Source of the DNA: Allium sativum
Lineage: Eukaryota > Streptophyta > Magnoliopsida > Asparagales > Amaryllidaceae
Assembly (NCBI GenBank): GCA_030737875.1
Contig: CM060915.1
Span: 905,952,677-906,016,676 of the forward strand
Length of the DNA stretch: 64,000 nucleotides
Direction of reading: 5' to 3'
Below, piece after piece: positions 1-11,048 of this stretch. A program made the translations under genes and the position numbers. Within the stretch, counting starts at the first letter, position 1. The number at the start of each line of letters is the position of its first letter. The notes beneath the pieces were generated by a model that was given only the letters and a program-made list of their open reading frames with translations, did not search any database and had not been told where the DNA came from.

Positions 1-760
1 ATAAACATCGGCAAATCTGAACATTCAGATGATGATAGTTAATTAGGAAAATTTGTAAACTATGGGCACATTAACTTTATGAGGCTATTATATTTATGGA
101 CGAATTGCAAAATCTGTAGGTACTTTTAACTTTTTGGTCATTGCATATCTGTAGGTACGTAAAATTTGTACGGTAAAAAAATTACTGTAGCAATTTTAGA
201 AAATTCGACGGCATATCCCCTAATTCTCAAAATCCAAATTCTCGCAGCACGGCAGCAGTGTAAAAAAAAAAAAAAAAAATCAGAATAGAGAAGAGAAGGA
301 TGATGATAGACAAAGCACAAAAATAAATATGGACCACTTACCTCAACGCAGTTCGCACAGCAGCAGGTCGTATTTTTTTCCCTTCTTTTGCGTCTCTGAA
401 ATCTGCGACGATGGAATAGAAAGCTTCTTCGAACGCACTTCGAATTCTGAAACAATATTTATCGATACTTCGTCTTCCACATGAATCGCGATCTGAATTA
501 AGGTTCGATATTTTCGATTTTTTGTTTAACGCGTACGATTTTTAGGTTTTACGATTCAAACTGAAACTTGAATCGATTGGGCTGTGTTTCGATTTGAAAC
601 AGGATTTAAAACGTACGATTTTACGTTTTTTGAATTCGCTGTTACCCGAACTTGGGTGTTGGTGTTTGATTGGCCAAATCGAACATCGGCATTTTGGCAA
701 GCCAGCTAGGGGAGAGGCACGACTACATCTTTCTAGCTTAAAAGAATTGGATTGCTCAAG
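1..760. other. AT-rich sequence, one exon-like segment
   Basis: No gene can be named. On the minus strand about 510-348 stays open for roughly 50 codons with a polar composition (including QISETQKKGKKYDLLLCELR) and is followed by a good donor, TGAG/GTAAGT, but a stop codon in that frame precedes the donor. A poly-A run lies at 260-279. Bases 500-650 repeat a degenerate ACGATTTT motif. Confidence 0.3.
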
Positions 761-1790
761 GAATTAGCTATGGTGAAACGGAAGAAAAAAGATGCAAGCG
801 CATAGGCTGAAGGCGCAAAGATAGAAGGAAGTCAGGAGGCTTCCTCCATTGGAGATCCCTCCATCTATCCGAATCGAGAAGAGAGACAAAATTATTAAAG
901 AACTGGAATTCTGTATGACGCAATAGGATGAATTTCTTAGAAGACAGAAGGAGATGATGACTATGTTTTTCTCGAGGATGGAGGAACTTGGAAGGCCAGG
1001 AGGCTACAGAACAATCACTGGAGCAACCTCTAGAGCGGGACCCTATAGAACAACAACGGGAATTGGCTTAGGGGCCGTATCCCCTTATTTTCCTAGGATC
1101 AATAATGATCTGATCCGGTTCGGCCAGAGGGAGTGACGATGGACTGACTCGTGGCGCTCTATCTCGTTGCACGTTGGACGTTCGCTCTAATGTTTTGGCT
1201 AATGCGCGAGCGCATGTGGACTTGGATGGAAATGGAGCTAACGTGATGCAAGGACCTTGGTTAGGTTCCGAACCCACTTGAAGGATCAAGGCCGTTCTGA
1301 ATTCTGACGTCGTGGATCGACATACTTCTTTCGGATTGAATGTTGGGGAACCAGTGTCGGCTTGGATGATTGGAGACGACTCTTTGGCAATAGGAATCGA
1401 ATTGCGGACGTGATCCCATGGTTTGCTCGAGGCAGAATGCCTCAACTCTCAATCGAATTTGGATTGTATTAATCGCAGTCCCTTCACTCAAGCTATCAGG
1501 ATTCTCGGAACCTCCCGCATTTCAAGTTGTCGGTTCTGAAAGCTTACGATCGTAGGAAGGATCTTCTGTCCATCTATTGCGCTATCTGCGCCGCAAGAAA
1601 GTGCAATCGAAGTCGGATAATGTCATGACTAAGTGTTTTCCATTCTATCTTACGAACATTGCTGCCATATGGTTTAGGCGGTTGGAATGGAAATCGATAG
1701 GCAGCTGGGACACTTTGAACGCAAGGTTTATTCACATATTGAACAGTTCGGGATTCATATACCTCGACCCAAAAATGTCATGATTTAATC
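760..1790 (+). pseudogene. Ty3/gypsy-type gag remnant
   Basis: The best-preserved part (about 1577-1783) reads KCFPFYLTNIAAIWFRRLEW followed by SIGSWDTLNARFIHIL. This matches the retrotransposon gag pattern in which a hydrophobic FPxxLT-x-AAxxW-xxL block is followed by SI-x-SW-x-x-L-x-x-xF. Upstream pieces (954-1136) are Gly/Arg-rich and broken by stops and frame changes. No zinc knuckle, protease or polymerase follows. Known role: gag packages element RNA; this copy cannot do so. Confidence 0.6.
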
Positions 1791-1975
1791 AACACCTAAC
1801 GATAAGGCGGCTGATTAAACCAGCGTATTACCCTAAGCGCTGATTTACTCAGCACCTGTGGTAACTGATTTAGGGGACTGATTACATTTGGACGTTGATT
1901 TAATCAGTGCCCACTTTAGAACGTTGATTTAATTAACGTCCTAACTCTAGATGCTGATTAAATCAGCGTCCCGAC
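1785..1975. repeat. Degenerate tandem array of palindromic GCTGATTTAATCAGC units
   Basis: About six units roughly 30-40 bp apart, each centred on a near-palindrome such as GCTGATTAAATCAGC or GTTGATTTAATCAGTG. Spacers carry CCTAAC- or CCACTTT-like text. The array directly follows the gag remnant. Confidence 0.6.
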
Positions 1976-1979
1976 CAAT

Positions 1980-2505
1980 TCAGAATACTAAGTTGACCCC
2001 TGAATTTTTCTCTGAATATTCGGGGGAAAATTGTGGGTCAGACTGAGCTTTTCTAAGTATCCAGCCGTTGTTGACATCTTTTGCTTCCGCCTTGAATAGT
2101 TGAATTTTAGGCTACTTAGATTAGTTGTTATGTTGTAGCTATTGTGTTTGATCCATGTACCATGATTATGTACTATATCCTTTCGAGACTCGTTGTGTAT
2201 ATTGTGGTTGTATACCACTTTTTGTGACACTGTATGTTTTATATTATATGTATATGTATCTGATGCGGGTGATATGTTCTGTGATGTATATGGTATTGGT
2301 TAATCGTGTTTGTCCTGAATTGTCTTCTAGCCACCATAGTATTGTATTGAATAAAGACTAAGAGTGTCGATCCACGAGAAAAAAAATATAGCACATTTCG
2401 TCAATACTCTTGATGTTTATTTGATTCAAGACTTATGGATGGTCTCTTCTAATAAACCTTGTTTGCTTTTTACTAATGGGGATCTCGGGCTGGGGCGTTA
2501 CAACT
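1980..2505 (+). repeat. LTR-like tail after the gag remnant
   Basis: Non-coding sequence with a poly(A)-signal-like TTGAATAAAGAC at about 2348 and a possible LTR-type ending GGGGCGTTACA near 2494-2504. The arrangement (gag scrap, then LTR-like tail) suggests a deleted retroelement, but no matching start or target duplication was found. Confidence 0.3.
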
Positions 2506-2559
2506 TGAAGGCGCAAGATCTCGAATTCAGAATTCAAGATCTGAATTTGCCGCCTGTAG

Positions 2560-2830
2560 GAGCTGCTAAGTGGGAACCTACTTCAAACTATTTCTTGTCA
2601 GCAAAGGCAGAAAGAAAAGTATACTGCAAAGCTCAAGGAGGAGGAGATATTGAGCCTGCTTTTGGAGTTTTGCAAACACAGCTTGTTATTGTAAAAATTC
2701 AGTTAGATATCATAAACCGCATATGTTAAATATTATAATGAAGTCATGCATTACTTTGCATAATATGGTTGTTTACGTAGAACTTACATGGATCATTACC
2801 ATCGTACTAGGGATACATTGCAAATGATCC
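2560..2830 (+). pseudogene. PIF/Harbinger transposase C-terminal remnant
   Basis: The frame includes ERKVYCKAQGGGDIEPAFGV then LQTQLVIVK, and after a stop and frame change SHALLCIIW-like text. PIF/Harbinger (HARBI1-type) DDE transposases have here R-x-x-VE-x-AFGxLQ-x-RF-x-I followed by a C-x-x-LHN block, which fits. The rest of the transposase is absent and the frame is broken, so it is a fossil. Confidence 0.6.
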
Positions 2831-4009
2831 ATCGACGGTTACTGAAGAATGTTAGAGTTGTGATTAAAAATAATAATAATTAAAAAAAAAAAAACTATGG
2901 AAGAGTGTATTAAACAACTAAGAGAAATTTGCTAAAGGGAAGTCCATCAAAATCCAAAAGGTGGTCTACTTGAACATGTAGTGGCAACAAAAGGCAATAT
3001 TGTAATTGCTGAAGATTAAATAAAATATTCTCTGTAATATGGTATTTATTTCAATTTTATAATTTTGATTATGTGATAGAAAATTATAGATGAATGAAAA
3101 TTAAATGTTAAAACGGTTGATCAAGTTGCATATTTATCAATTTGTTCATATATTACACTACATATTTTTGTAAGAAACGATCATATGTAAAAAAGATTTG
3201 AGACAACTAATTTTAAGATTTTATTCAAATATAGTTGCACACATTGATTATTTGCACGAGAAGAATGAAAACGGGAATAACCTAACAAAACAGTTGAAAC
3301 CGCATTTGAAATATTAAAAAACCTAAACCATATTTAAAAATCAATTTATTCCATTTGTACTTATTTGTTCTACAGTCAACCCCATGGCACGCATAATTTT
3401 TTATTACTATGCACCTGCAAATGCTATAGTCATAATTTTTTTAGTCAAATTCTACGTCAAAAAACTAAGTTTAAGATGAGATCACAAATAAAGTTACCAA
3501 ATTAACCCCTTATTTTTTAAAAGTCTCTCAAATACACTCATCATACTATCAAAATCCTTACACATCACATTCCAAGGTTAGACCAGAAAAGCATGAAATA
3601 TCCTCGTATATTTACTCGACCTTTTATCGATCATTGTTTCTTTCACAGTATGGTGGTTTTCAAACGCAAATTGAACCCTACTTCGAAAAAGGTTACTGCT
3701 AGACTCCATATAATACAAACAATATTAAATTGTAGAAAGTTGGGTTTAAACTTCAGTGCCCACTTCTGAGATTTAAGCACGCAACTATGGGACCGTTCAT
3801 CTAAATAAGCACACAGCTGTGTGGCCAATCTAAAAAATGGCCTCTGGCATCATCCAGCCTACCCAAACGATCTGCCGTGCTGCTAGGGTTCTTAGATGTG
3901 GCATGCGTATTGACATGTCAGAAAGAAAAAAGGAAAGAAAAAAGAAAAAAGGGCCAATCCAAACAGTGGTTGTAGGATAACCTTAACAGATGGTTTCATC
4001 TACAACCAT
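2831..4009. other. AT-rich spacer
   Basis: Contains a poly-A run at 2881-2893 and otherwise low-complexity AT-rich sequence. No coding potential or terminal repeats recognised. It ends at the CACTA target site. Confidence 0.5.
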
Positions 4010-4965
4010 CACTACAAGAAGCGTCCAAAACGCGACGACTCGTAGCAACGGCTTGCGACGGCTAAAAAATGCGGCCATTGCAAGCCGTTGCCTGCAGATG
4101 CAACCACCAGGCCAAGACGTTTCTTCCTCATTCTAACTTTCCCCAAATTATTTTCTAAACCCCTAAACTGCCGTCCCCCCTTGCTGCTCCGATTCCAACC
4201 CTCCAAATTTGCTTCTGAGCTTCCGATTTCGTGCCGGTATGTCTTCTAACCTTATTTTATGGTTAATTAGGGTTAATCTGCATGTTTATCTGGGTTTGTA
4301 AATTGATTGTTTATGGATATGAAATTGGTTGTTATGTGAGATGCATATAATGATGATTGTGTTTTAGGTTGATTTGAGAATAAATATAATTGATTAAGAG
4401 GTTGAAAACGATGATTATCACATATGTAATTGATTTAGGAGGTTAAAAACGGTGATTATCACCTATGTAATTGGGCTTACGATAATCGTGTTGTAGATTG
4501 ATTGTGTTCTAGGTTGATTTGAGAATAAATGGAATAATCGTAATTGCTTAATGGTGGTAAATTGATTATTATTGAAACGGTGTAATGATGTCCCTCGTTC
4601 AATGCACTGTTATGTCAACATCGGATGCAAGAATGGTCGGTCCAAACAAATTTAAACGATGCATATGCAATTAGAAAAAATTGTGTTTGTACTTTAATTT
4701 ATATATACTTCATAATTTATACTTCAAACTAAAATTAACTAAAACTAATTTAAACTTCATAATTTAAATTAAAATTAAATAATTAACTTTTTAAAATATT
4801 ATGTAGATGTTAGTTTACAAAATATATAATGTGTTTTACTTATGTGAACCCCTTAGAGATTTTTGGCTCCGTCCGACAAGTGTTGTATATGATCGTTATA
4901 TGAATATTCGTTTTTACACAGAACGGAAATCTATATTCATCGGATTTGTCACAATATAGGACAAG

Positions 4966-5162
4966 TTACAAATACAATAACGTAAGCATATTTTATAAAT
5001 CATTTCAGTTTAAACGAAAATTTTGATGACACTTTCCTTTTTGTTCCTTGTGTACATACATTTGTGTACTATACAGGGACCAAAGGGAAGTGCTGCCGAA
5101 ATTTTGTTGAACCGTTTAAACTGAAGTGATTTATAAAATATTCTTACGTTATTATATTTGTA
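4966..5162. repeat. Long inverted repeat 5' of the TNP2-like gene in CACTA 1
   Basis: The left arm (from TTACAAATACAATAACGTAA, 4966 to about 5060) pairs with the right arm (about 5064-5162, ending CTTACGTTATTATATTTGTAA). Arms are about 95 nt with few mismatches and almost no loop, so a transcript would form a long hairpin. The second CACTA element has the equivalent at 35824-36034. Confidence 0.8.
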
Positions 5163-5212
5163 ATGAGAAGTAGGTTGACCGACCGTCAAAGTAAAAAGAA
5201 ATAAAGTAATAA

Positions 5213-7858
5213 ACCGTTCGATTATTTTCTTGATCGTAATTGGCTGTATGAATCACAAACCGGTAGGAAAGGGTCGATAAAGGAACATTATTGTAAATGT
5301 GCCCAAGAATTTATTAGATTTGCTAAATCTAATAATCGAAATAACGTAGACATTCGTTGTCCGTGTAGTAAGTGCAGACATCTGAAGCATTGGAAGTCAG
5401 ATGTGGTAGAAGTACATTTGTATAAATTTGGTTTTCTGCCAAATTATTACTTATGGGATCATCGTGGAGAACTTGTTCAACCTACATCTAATCCTGTAGT
5501 GGTAGAGGACGATAATACAACGACGAATCCGATAGAAAATATGGTGTAACATGTAGCACGATCAATGTTTCTTACCATTGATCAATGCGACGATGAGAAC
5601 TAAAATGTTGAAGAACTAACGGCGGAAGCTAAAAAAATTATGATTTATTGAATTTTGCTAAGAGGCGGTTGTGGGAAGGGTGTACAGGCGGAACAGAATT
5701 ATCTATAACCGCTGAATTCATCACTATGAAATCAAAATTCAATCTTACAAAAGCTGCATTTACAGCAGTTGTACAAACTGCAAAACGACACATGCCGCCC
5801 AATAATTTGACGTGCGATAGTCATTATAAAATGAAAAAACTTATGTCTGCTTTTGGACTACCGTATCAGAAGATAGATACATGGGTAAAAGGTTGCATGT
5901 TGTATTGAAAAGAAGACGCTCACCTTAGAAAATGCAAATTTTGCAACGAAGATAGATATAAACTAAGAAAAAAGAAAGGAAAAGAAGTTACATATAAAAG
6001 AAAGCATTATCTACCCATAACTCTCAAACTTCAACGGCGATATACATCTTCTGCTACAGCATGTCATATGCGATGGCATAGCGTGAGAACACCAGAAGGA
6101 ATTTTGATACATCCGTCTGATGGTAAAACATGAAAATATTTTGATAGCTTTTATCCTGAATTTGTTGCAGAGAGCCATAATGTTAGGCTTGATTTATATA
6201 CGGATGGATTTTCATCATTTTCTCGATTTGGTAGTAAATATTCATCATGACCTATCATTGTGACTCCTTATAACTTACCTCCATGGATGTGCATGAAAAA
6301 TCCTTATATGTTTCTAATGGTTCTCGTCCCCGGTCTTAATGATTCGACACAAGGAATTGATGTTTACCTACAACCGTTGATTAAAGAGTTGAAAACAATG
6401 TGGCTTGATGAAGTCGAAACATACGACATTTCGAGAAAAAAGAATTTTCGTATGTTTGTTTCTTTATTATGGACTATAAGTAATTTTCTTGCGTATGGCA
6501 TGCTTTCAGGTTGGAGCATATCTGAACGTCTAGTTTGTCCTCACTGTATTGATGAGACACGAGCATTTTCATTAAAGTTTTGAAAAAAAAATCTTGTTTT
6601 GACTGTCATCAGTGCTTTCTGCATATTAATCATAAATTTAGAACGAAAAAAAATAACTTTAAAGCTAACAGAGTAGAGACTATGCTACCGCCTAAAGTTT
6701 GAACAAGCGAAGAGATATATGAAATAGTAAGACTATCCAAAGATACATGAAACTGGGGAGCAGATTGAAATTCCAGTTAAATCAGATATACATAATTGGT
6801 GCAAGAAAAGTATATTTTGGAAGTTACCTTACTGGAAAAATCTACTACTTCGGCATAATATTGACCTCATGCACAATGAAAAAAACGTTTTTGATAGCGT
6901 TTTTAATACAGTTTTGAATGTAAAGTGGAAAACCAAGGATGATGCGAATTCGAGACGTGATATATTACACTTCTGTAAACGGTCGGAACTTCACTTGTAC
7001 GACGATAATAAAAAAAGCCAAAGCATGCTATGAGCTAGACAACAGGTAAGTAAAACTCGTGCTAAAGTGGGCGAAAGAATTAAGATGTCCTAATGAGATT
7101 TCTTCTAACTTCCGTAGATGTGTGGACTTTAAAAGCATTAAATTGAGTGGGATGAAAAGCCATGACTGCCATATCATGATGAAATATTTTTTACCTGTGA
7201 TTTTCAAGGAACTGTTGCCTACAAAAATATGGAGTGTTATAACATAATTAAGTATGTTTTATAAACAACTTTGTTCAACGACGTTAAAGGTAGATCGTCT
7301 ACGTAAGCTTGAAGTAGAAATCCCTGTATTGCTCTGCAAACTCGAGAAAATATTTCCACCATGTTTTTTTAATGTAATGGAGCATTTACCTATTCATCTT
7401 CCGTCCGAAGCACTCCTTCGAGGTCCTGTGCAATATGAATGGATGTATCCATTTGAGAGGTAATTTTGTATATACTCAATAATCTTGATAGATTACAGTT
7501 TACTTTATACCAACATAAATTTAATTAATCTTATTATAGGTACTTGAATCATTTGAAGAAAAAAATTAGGCAAAAACACGAGTAGAAGGTTCGATTTGCA
7601 AATCGTACCTTGAAGAAGAAGCTTCATTTTTTTTCTCCCATTACTTTAGTGAAGATATGAATTTATCTTTTGTAACTATTCTCCGTAATGAAGAAGCCGT
7701 TGAACATGAGTTCTCTCAAACAATGTTATCTATTTTTAGACAACACGGAAGATCTGCTGGAAAATGTGTCGAAATATGATTAAGCGATAAAGACTACCAT
7801 GTGGCACACACATACGTTCTTTTAAATTGTGTGGAAGTTGCACCAATTGTCAGGTAAT
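5213..7858 (+). pseudogene. TNP2-like CACTA transposase, broken
   Basis: Recognisable blocks in order. The transposase-associated domain (about 5225-5500) has DRNWLYESQTGRKGSIKEHY and IRCPCSKCRHLKHW. The tnp2 core pieces include LWEGCTGGTELSITAEFI (5660-5905) and PYNLPPWMCMKNPYMFL with HCIDETRAF (6260-6580). The DUF4218-like part has FRRCVDFKSIKLSGMKSHDC and FNVMEHLPIHLPSEALLRGP (7059-7463). A further piece, HGRSAGKCVEI, lies near 7740. An intron appears kept at about 7461-7539 (GAGAG/GTAATT to TTATAG/GTACTT). Many stops and frameshifts (for example at 5548, 5906 and 6248) rule out function. Family role: cuts and joins CACTA ends. Confidence 0.88.
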
Positions 7859-8064
7859 ACGATGGTATGGTGTGTTTGCATATATATGACGATGATATGT
7901 GACGATGGTATTGTGTTTTGGATGTATGACGATTGTATGTTATGATGGTGTTTTGAATTTAGTTATTTTTTTGATATATTGTGATTTGGTGAATTGACTA
8001 TTGATGTAGATTGGTCAATTGATGAAATGATAGTGGTGTGATAGTCAGTATTGATCGGTGTTAT

Positions 8065-8190
8065 CAAAGTGCGCGCTATAACGCTAAATAGCGCAAGCAC
8101 TGCGCTATGGAACCTAAAATAGCGCAGGGGTCCCCTATAGCGCGCTATTTTATCGAAGCGCAAAATAGCGCATAGCGTAGAATAACATGC
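8065..8190. repeat. Cluster of AATAGCGC/GCGCTAT motifs
   Basis: At least seven copies of AGCGC or its complement within 125 bp in both orientations, including TATAGCGCGCTATTTT. It resembles a small nested insertion inside CACTA 1, but no target duplication was recognised. Confidence 0.55.
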
Positions 8191-9539
8191 TATTTGATTT
8201 TTTTTTGTTTTGTATATAAATTATAGCCCAGACCCATTGAGATGCAACCATATCTACATGTTTTCTGATTCTGCATGTTTTTTCTTATATGGTTTGCATA
8301 TTGCTTTTAGCTAGTGTTCCATCAAGTTTTATCAACGCATTTCACAATTTTTTTTACTGAGAACTTGACTTGGTTGGACCGTTGTCCAGATACACCATTC
8401 TATATCTATGTTCTTTGGTTTAGGCTATTAGATCCAATATCTAGAAACAATATAGACTCTTTTGTTTGTTTGAGCATATCATAAAAAAGAAGCATGCAAT
8501 ATCTGAAAGCAATTTCAATATGTCTAGTATGCTCGACAATAATTTTTTTTTGCTACCCTTAAAGTAACAAAATATTTCCTTCTCTTCTAAGTGAGATCTC
8601 TAAACACAAAATAACTTACTTATAATTATAGTTTTTGACTTTTTTTTAGTTTTACTTCGTTGTTTTTTGTTGTTTATATTATTACTTAATTCTTGTCATT
8701 AGAAAATATTTCACAGTTTATGCAAAACTGTATTTTTCATGCATTTTGTTTGTATAATTTTATCATCATTACTCACAAAACAAGAATAAATTTTATCATA
8801 ATTCACACATATAAGACTAGATTTTAATTTCTATAAGACAAATATATTTTGAGCCATCAATTAATTTTAATGTATAATATGAAATTATTAATTTTTCTCT
8901 AATATAATTGCATTTTACATCAACAAATATTTAGCACATGCATAAAGTATGACAACTTTTGTGCTTGAAGTATTGAAGGGTGGACTGATATTGGAATGGT
9001 ATTGTTGTGTGAATTGAGGGAAAGGAATAGCTGTGTAGTGCAGTAAATTATGTTCGAGATTTGCGACGGCTAGCGACGACCTACAGGTCCAGATTTGCGA
9101 CGGCTAACAACGACATATTTGCAACAGTTTATAACGCCTTGTTATGGCTCCCCAAAAACAAACTACCCACCACGTATGATGTCACGTGGACAAGTTGTCG
9201 TTGCAAGCCGTTGCAAATTAAGCGATGGAGCCGTCGCTTTTTCTGTTGGCGACGACTTAAATTGCAATGGCTATTTGCGACGGCCGCCAAAGCTTTTCTG
9301 CCGTCGTAAATCACTGTTTTCTTTGTAGTGCATAAGTTCAATGACAAGAACAAGTTCATTTTCATCATTATATGAACATTACTTTCCAATTTCTTGCATA
9401 AGTACTACTTACTGCACCAAACTTTTTATTTTAAATATAAGTTTTAATGTAGCATGTACTTTAGAATACAAAACGGTCAATAGATGCATTCAGATCAAAG
9501 TTAGGATATGGTACTAAAATTGAAACCGGTATTCAGATT

Positions 9540-10023
9540 TAGGGGTGAGCGTTCGGTCGGTTCGGTTGGTTTGGACGTAAAAAAACACAAACCGAATTGA
9601 AACCGAAAATTTTCCAAACCGAACCGAACCGAACCGAATTAATTTCGGTTAATTCGGTCGGTAACCGATTTAACCGAACTTGAAGGATGTATTACAATTC
9701 AAATGATGCATTCACTCAAAGTAAACCATAAATTCATGTTTGGAGAAAGTTTATATAGTAAATTTTATGTTTATAATAAGATATGATCTATTTGCCACAA
9801 ATGTCTTTTTATTATATAGCTAAACTAATTATTTAAAGTACTACAATATCATAAAATTGGATAATAAATTACAAGTTCGGTTAATTCGGTTAAACCGATA
9901 ACCAAAAATATATATTTTCCAAACCGAATTCAAACCGATTAAGTTTTGAAACCGAACCGAACCGACCGAAATGAACCGGTTTGGTCGGTTAATTCGGTTT
10001 GAACCGAATATTGCTCACCCCTA
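9540..10023. mobile_element. hAT-type MITE with AACCGAA-rich interior
   Basis: Ends TAGGGGTGAGC and GCTCACCCCTA are perfect inverted repeats. They are flanked by an exact 8-bp direct repeat TTCAGATT (9532-9539 and 10024-10031), the hAT signature length. The inside is 484 bp with dense GGTTCGGTT / AACCGAACC repeats towards both ends and an AT-rich middle. No transposase, so non-autonomous. Confidence 0.93.
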
Positions 10024-10199
10024 TTCAGATTGAAAACCCCGGAAATAGCAGACACGCAAAATGCTTCTCCCAATTTATTAAAAATCATATTAATGCAACA
10101 TTTTCTGAATATAAAATGAAGGAATGAAAAAAATTCACAAAACAGACGAAGCTTAAAGGAAAAAGGGCCCAAAGGGAAAGAAAAAAAAAACTACATTAA

Positions 10200-10333
10200 G
10201 AGCATCTCCAGTGGGTTAAGCATTCAGTGCGCTGAATATTACGGGTTGAATTGAATGAAATTCTTCAATGGTACGTTGGCCATTACCAGAAAAGATTTTT
10301 TTTTTTTCTTCTTAACTGATGGCAGGCGCAGAG

Positions 10334-10367
<34 letters not shown>

Positions 10368-10534
10368 GATGGCAGGCGCCCATTTTATGGTCGTCCAGGC
10401 TCTGGTCCCCATTTGGACGTCCGACCCCTATTCAGGATCCTGAATATTACGCGTAATATTACGTCTTAATCGGACGACTGGAGACCCAAAACGTAATATT
10501 ACACCTAAATTTACAACCACTGGATCAATGCATC
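10200..10534. mobile_element. Small MITE with GAGCATCTCCAGTGG end
   Basis: The left end GAGCATCTCCAGTGGG follows a TTAA site; the right end CCACTGGATCAATGCATC is its imperfect inverse. It carries TAATATTACG inverted motifs, a (TTA)n tract at 10336-10367 and a TGATGGCAGGCGC direct repeat around that tract. The right boundary is approximate. Confidence 0.55.
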
Positions 10535-10662
10535 CATGCATGACACCATCCTTACCCACATAACCGCTAAATGTTCTATTTCTAAGAGTACAGATAGCTC
10601 AGCTTATAACACTTACTTATTAACAAAATAGTTACAGTCACATGATTCATGACATTCCAGGA

Positions 10663-10668
10663 TTTATT
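10663..10668 (-). terminator. Candidate poly(A) signal of the RING ligase gene
   Basis: AATAAA on the minus strand (within CTAAATAAATCC), about 205 bp past the stop codon. No other AATAAA was noticed between it and the stop. The 3' UTR would include the TA microsatellite at 10757-10800. Confidence 0.4.
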
Positions 10669-10756
10669 TAGCTGACGCCATTCACGCTTAGGCATAAGCA
10701 TAGTAACTAACTTTCACTCCCTGAAGGCATGTTTTACATGTGTGCGTCGCATATGC

Positions 10757-10790
<34 letters not shown>

Positions 10791-10800
10791 GTATATATAT
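10757..10800. repeat. (TA)n/(TATG) microsatellite in the predicted 3' UTR
   Basis: Runs of TA with ATGTATAT interruptions, followed by CACACACA on the plus strand. It lies 70-115 bp past the stop codon of the RING ligase gene, so its length may vary in the mRNA tail. Confidence 0.8.
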
Positions 10801-10871
10801 ACGCACACACACCCCACTGCCAAGAGGAGAAAGAGAAAGAGACCTTTTTTTTCAATATATAAGTACAGATG

Positions 10872-11048
10872 CTACACTGCTTCCATCCCGCTATTGCTAT
10901 CAGTTTTGAGGAGATTGAACTTACAAAGGGGACATGTTGCATTGATGGAGAGCCATTTATCGATGCATGCAATATGAAAATGATGCTTGCATGGAAGCTC
11001 ACGTATCTCTGCACCATCCTCATATGTGGAAATGCAAATGCAGCAATC
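10872..11048 (-). CDS. RING ligase gene, exon 5: RING-H2 domain and stop
   Basis: 59 codons including TAG. It carries the complete RING-H2 ([20 protein letters not shown], then [19 protein letters not shown] and PLC) and ends NSGMEAV-stop. The reading frame joins exon 4 in phase 0 (EDA/DCC). The acceptor AAAATGTAG/GATTGC has a weak pyrimidine tract. All eight metal ligands are present, so there is no sign of decay despite the distance from exon 4. Confidence 0.93.
   Translation of the reverse strand, partial: DCCICISTYEDGAEIRELPCKHHFHIACIDKWLSINATCPLCKFNLLKTDSNSGMEAV

Larger units (their letters stand above)
4010..9330 (+). mobile_element. CACTA (En/Spm-type) transposon 1, complete ends, degenerate
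   Basis: Starts CACTACAAGAAGCG and ends GTTTTCTTTGTAGTG, the inverted CACTACAA ends that define the superfamily. An exact 3-bp target duplication CAT flanks it (4007-4009 and 9331-9333). Subterminal repeats are evident: TTGCGACGGCTA-like units near both ends (about 4040-4090 and 9058-9305) in both orientations, as expected for transposase binding. It is 5321 bp with a dead TNP2-like gene on the plus strand. No second (TNPA-like) gene was recognised. Confidence 0.93.

Noticed and set aside
138..455. 105-codon minus-strand ORF near the left edge
   Set aside because: No family resemblance; a different frame of the same stretch looks more protein-like but meets a stop just before the donor.
9540..10023. 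Telomere-like repeats (GGTTCGG)
   Set aside because: Flanked by inverted ends and an 8-bp duplication, so a hAT MITE and not a telomeric insertion.
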